From Clostridiales bacterium (lineage in GTDB: Bacteria; Bacillota; Clostridia; Oscillospirales; Oscillospiraceae), in assembly GCA_021203685.1 (NCBI GenBank), contig JAJQAS010000254.1, positions 1 through 6,503 of the forward strand: a DNA stretch of 6,503 bases, in the 5' to 3' direction. A program made the position numbers and the translations under genes. Shown here in pieces: positions 4,980 to 6,503 of this stretch. The notes under the pieces were generated by a model. It had not been told where the DNA came from and made no database searches. It worked only from the letters and a program-made list of their open reading frames with translations. Within the stretch, counting starts at the first letter, position 1. Every line of letters begins with the position of its first letter.

Positions 4980-6329
4980 ATGACCATTGATTATCTGGAA
5001 TGGGGCGCGCTGCTGCTTGCGGCAGCCTTTTTCGCCCTGCTGTATTACCTGGACCGAAAGCGACACGTGGACTTTGGCGTCCGCACCATTCTCGCCCTGG
5101 GCCTGGGCATTGTCGTTGGACTGGCCTTCAAAGGCCACTATACCTATGTAGCCGCCGTGGGTACCATCTATGCCCATGTAATCTCCGCTGTGGTGGTGCC
5201 GCTGCTGATTTTCAGCATCACCGCCAGCATCACCAATTTGAGCAGTTCCATCCGTTTGAAGAACATCGGCCTGAAAACCGTGCTGTTTCTGGAGCTGAAC
5301 ACCCTGATTGCCAGCATCATCACCCTGCTTGCCAGCATCGCCACCAATATTGGAGACGGGTTCGTCTACGAACTGGCCACCGACTATGAGGCGACGGAAG
5401 TCCCCACCTTTGTGGACACCATCATCAGTCTGTTCCCCCAGAACCTGGCCTCCCACTGGGCGGATGGGGAAGTCGTTCCCATTGTCCTGTTCGTCATCCT
5501 GGTGGCCCTCAGCTACAACGCTTTGGCGGCGGAAAATGCGGAACAGGTTGCCCCGTTCAAAGCCTTCATCGACGCGGGCAATCGGGTCATGGGGAAGGTC
5601 GTCAACATCGTTATCGGCTTTACCCCCTACGCGGTGCTGTCGCTGGTGGCCAGAGCCGTGAGCAGAAACGCCCTCAGTGACCTGCTGCCGCTGCTCAGTG
5701 TGTTGGTCCTGGCTTATGTGCTCTGCGCCGTTCAGCTCTTCCTGGTGGAGGGTGTATTGCTAAGGGTGATTGGCCGCCTGAACCCTATCGCCTTTTTTAA
5801 GGGCATTTGGCCTGCGGGGGTGGTGGCGTTCACCTCCCAGAGCAGCGTGGGGACCATTCCTGTCACCGTCAACCAACTGACGAAAAAGCTGGGCGTCAAC
5901 GAGGACATCGCCTCTTTTGTCGCCAGTCTGGGGGCCAACCTGGGGATGCCCGGCTGCGCAGGGGTCTGGCCGGTTCTGCTGTCGGTCTTTGCCGTTCACA
6001 TTCTGGGCCTTGAATACTCCGCCGCCCAGTATGCGTTCCTGGTGGTGCTGGCCGTAGTGGTCTCCGTCGGCACGGTAGGCGTGCCCGGCACCGCCACCAT
6101 CACGGCCACCGCCGTTTTCACCGCCGCCGGACTGCCGGTGGAGGTCATCGTCCTGCTGTCTCCCATCTCCAGCATCGTGGACATGGCCCGCACCGCCACC
6201 AATGTCGTTGGCGCAGCGACTGCGGCTACCTTAGTCGCCGCTACAGAGGAAGGTCAACTGAACCGCGAGGTTTACGACCAAAACCTCCAGGGGAAAAAGA
6301 GCGATAGAACGATCCCCCAGCAGGTGTGA
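4980..6329 (+). CDS. tcyP: DAACS-family symporter, TcyP-like (probable L-cystine uptake)
   Basis: A 449-residue integral membrane carrier of the dicarboxylate/amino acid:cation symporter family, with a length close to B. subtilis TcyP. The re-entrant loop motif TSQSSVGTIPVT (285-296) replaces the SSSAGTLPVT of glutamate carriers, and VVPLLIFSITASITNL lies near 72-87. GANLGMPGCAGVWPV (318-332) stands where glutamate carriers have GATINMDGTA. The substrate-site helix DMARTATNVVGA (401-412) keeps Asp401, Arg404, Thr405 and Asn408, matching GltPh D394, R397, T398 and N401. QSSVGTIPVT and GMPGCAG fit my recollection of TcyP/YdjN cystine carriers rather than GltP. AAGAGG lies 9 nt before the ATG. 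It lies downstream of a sulfur-type regulator and opposite an ABC importer, suggesting a second cystine route. DAACS membership is firm; cystine is likely. Confidence 0.88.
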   Translation: MTIDYLEWGALLLAAAFFALLYYLDRKRHVDFGVRTILALGLGIVVGLAFKGHYTYVAAVGTIYAHVISAVVVPLLIFSITASITNLSSSIRLKNIGLKTVLFLELNTLIASIITLLASIATNIGDGFVYELATDYEATEVPTFVDTIISLFPQNLASHWADGEVVPIVLFVILVALSYNALAAENAEQVAPFKAFIDAGNRVMGKVVNIVIGFTPYAVLSLVARAVSRNALSDLLPLLSVLVLAYVLCAVQLFLVEGVLLRVIGRLNPIAFFKGIWPAGVVAFTSQSSVGTIPVTVNQLTKKLGVNEDIASFVASLGANLGMPGCAGVWPVLLSVFAVHILGLEYSAAQYAFLVVLAVVVSVGTVGVPGTATITATAVFTAAGLPVEVIVLLSPISSIVDMARTATNVVGAATAATLVAATEEGQLNREVYDQNLQGKKSDRTIPQQV

Positions 6330-6361
6330 CCGACGCTGACAGCCTGCTCGCCACCTGGCCA

Positions 6362-6377
6362 TTCCCACTTGTGGGAA
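6362..6377. repeat. Perfect palindrome TTCCCAC-TT-GTGGGAA
   Basis: Seven-base arms are exactly inverse around a 2-nt centre, 33 nt after the symporter stop codon. No T-run follows, so it is not itself a terminator. It could be a protein-binding dyad for the downstream gene or an RNA hairpin that supports the adjacent terminator. Confidence 0.5.
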
Positions 6378-6392
6378 CTCAAATCACAGTTT

Positions 6393-6432
6393 GCCCGGTT
6401 CCAGCGGCTGACTGAAACCGGGCGAATTTTTT
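6393..6432 (+). terminator. Intrinsic terminator between the symporter and the next gene
   Basis: GCCCGGTT (6393-6400) pairs perfectly with AACCGGGC (6416-6423), with an inner CAG/CTG extension past one mismatch, and is followed by GAA then six T (6427-6432). The stem is strong and GC-rich. It ends only 36 nt before the next start codon, so it may limit rather than fully stop transcription into that gene. Confidence 0.85.
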
Positions 6433-6468
6433 AGCCGGAAACAAAAAAAGAAGGAAGGAGCGTCACAG

Positions 6469-6503
6469 ATGGAACGGGGCATTGAGACAAAATGTATTTA
6501 CGG
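6469..6503 (+). CDS. Start of a gene, possibly a Cys/Met-metabolism PLP enzyme (N-terminal fragment)
   Basis: Only 12 residues are visible (MERGIETKCIYG) before the window ends. The ATG at 6469 has AAGGAG 8 nt upstream, so this is very likely a real start. The opening resembles the N-terminus of trans-sulfuration PLP enzymes such as cystathionine gamma-synthase or methionine gamma-lyase, many of which begin with an ETKxIHxG-like segment; here Tyr replaces the usual His. That function would suit the sulfur amino acid theme. The resemblance rests on very few residues and is tentative. Confidence 0.5.
   Translation, partial: MERGIETKCIY

Noticed and set aside
4830..5456. Minus-strand open frame (208 codons) overlapping the symporter start
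   Set aside because: Antisense to the N-terminal membrane part of a clear DAACS protein; composition (Gly, Gln, Asp, His) reflects the complementary strand.
1..6503. CRISPR array, tRNA/rRNA genes, prophage or insertion sequence
   Set aside because: No regularly spaced repeats, no tRNA- or rRNA-like segments and no transposase, integrase or phage genes were seen.

Overview
This window looks like a chromosomal segment from a moderately GC-rich member of the Bacillota, most likely a Clostridia/Oscillospirales-type gut anaerobe. The taxon is inferred. The solute-binding protein is a lipoprotein, nearly every gene has a strong GGAGG-type ribosome binding site, both central promoters are near-consensus sigma-A, and the regulator resembles (from memory) the LysR-type sulfur amino acid regulators of streptococci.

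Layout: the left half (1-3528, minus strand) is one importer operon read right to left. A promoter at 3500-3528 drives a leader of about 240 nt, followed by two amino acid ABC permeases (3255-2596 and 2615-1941, overlapping), an ATPase (1935-1186), a lipoprotein solute-binding protein (1120-194) and the first 42 codons of a second, MetN-like ATPase (127-1, cut by the window edge). The right half (plus strand) holds a divergent LysR-type regulator (3777-4685), a DAACS-family symporter resembling the cystine carrier TcyP (4980-6329), and the first 12 residues of another gene (6469-6503) whose start resembles trans-sulfuration PLP enzymes.

The most notable element is the leader of the ABC operon. 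It has a well-placed ribosome binding site and a 27-codon ORF containing Met-Met-Cys-Cys-Cys, followed by an intrinsic terminator just upstream of the first permease gene. A 9-bp alternative pairing between the end of the leader ORF and the terminator's 5' arm would act as an antiterminator. This is the layout of translation-coupled attenuation, here apparently sensing cysteine (perhaps also methionine) charging.

A second layer of control is suggested by a 17-bp motif (15/17 identical) that occurs in opposite orientations. One copy overlaps the -35 box of the ABC operon and the other overlaps the -10 box of the regulator gene, as expected for an operator of the divergent LysR protein. Taken together, the locus reads as a cyst(e)ine/methionine acquisition module: an ABC importer, a second methionine-type ABC system, a TcyP-like symporter, a sulfur regulator and probably a Cys/Met-metabolising enzyme. 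Substrate assignments are inferred from family resemblance and from the leader codons.
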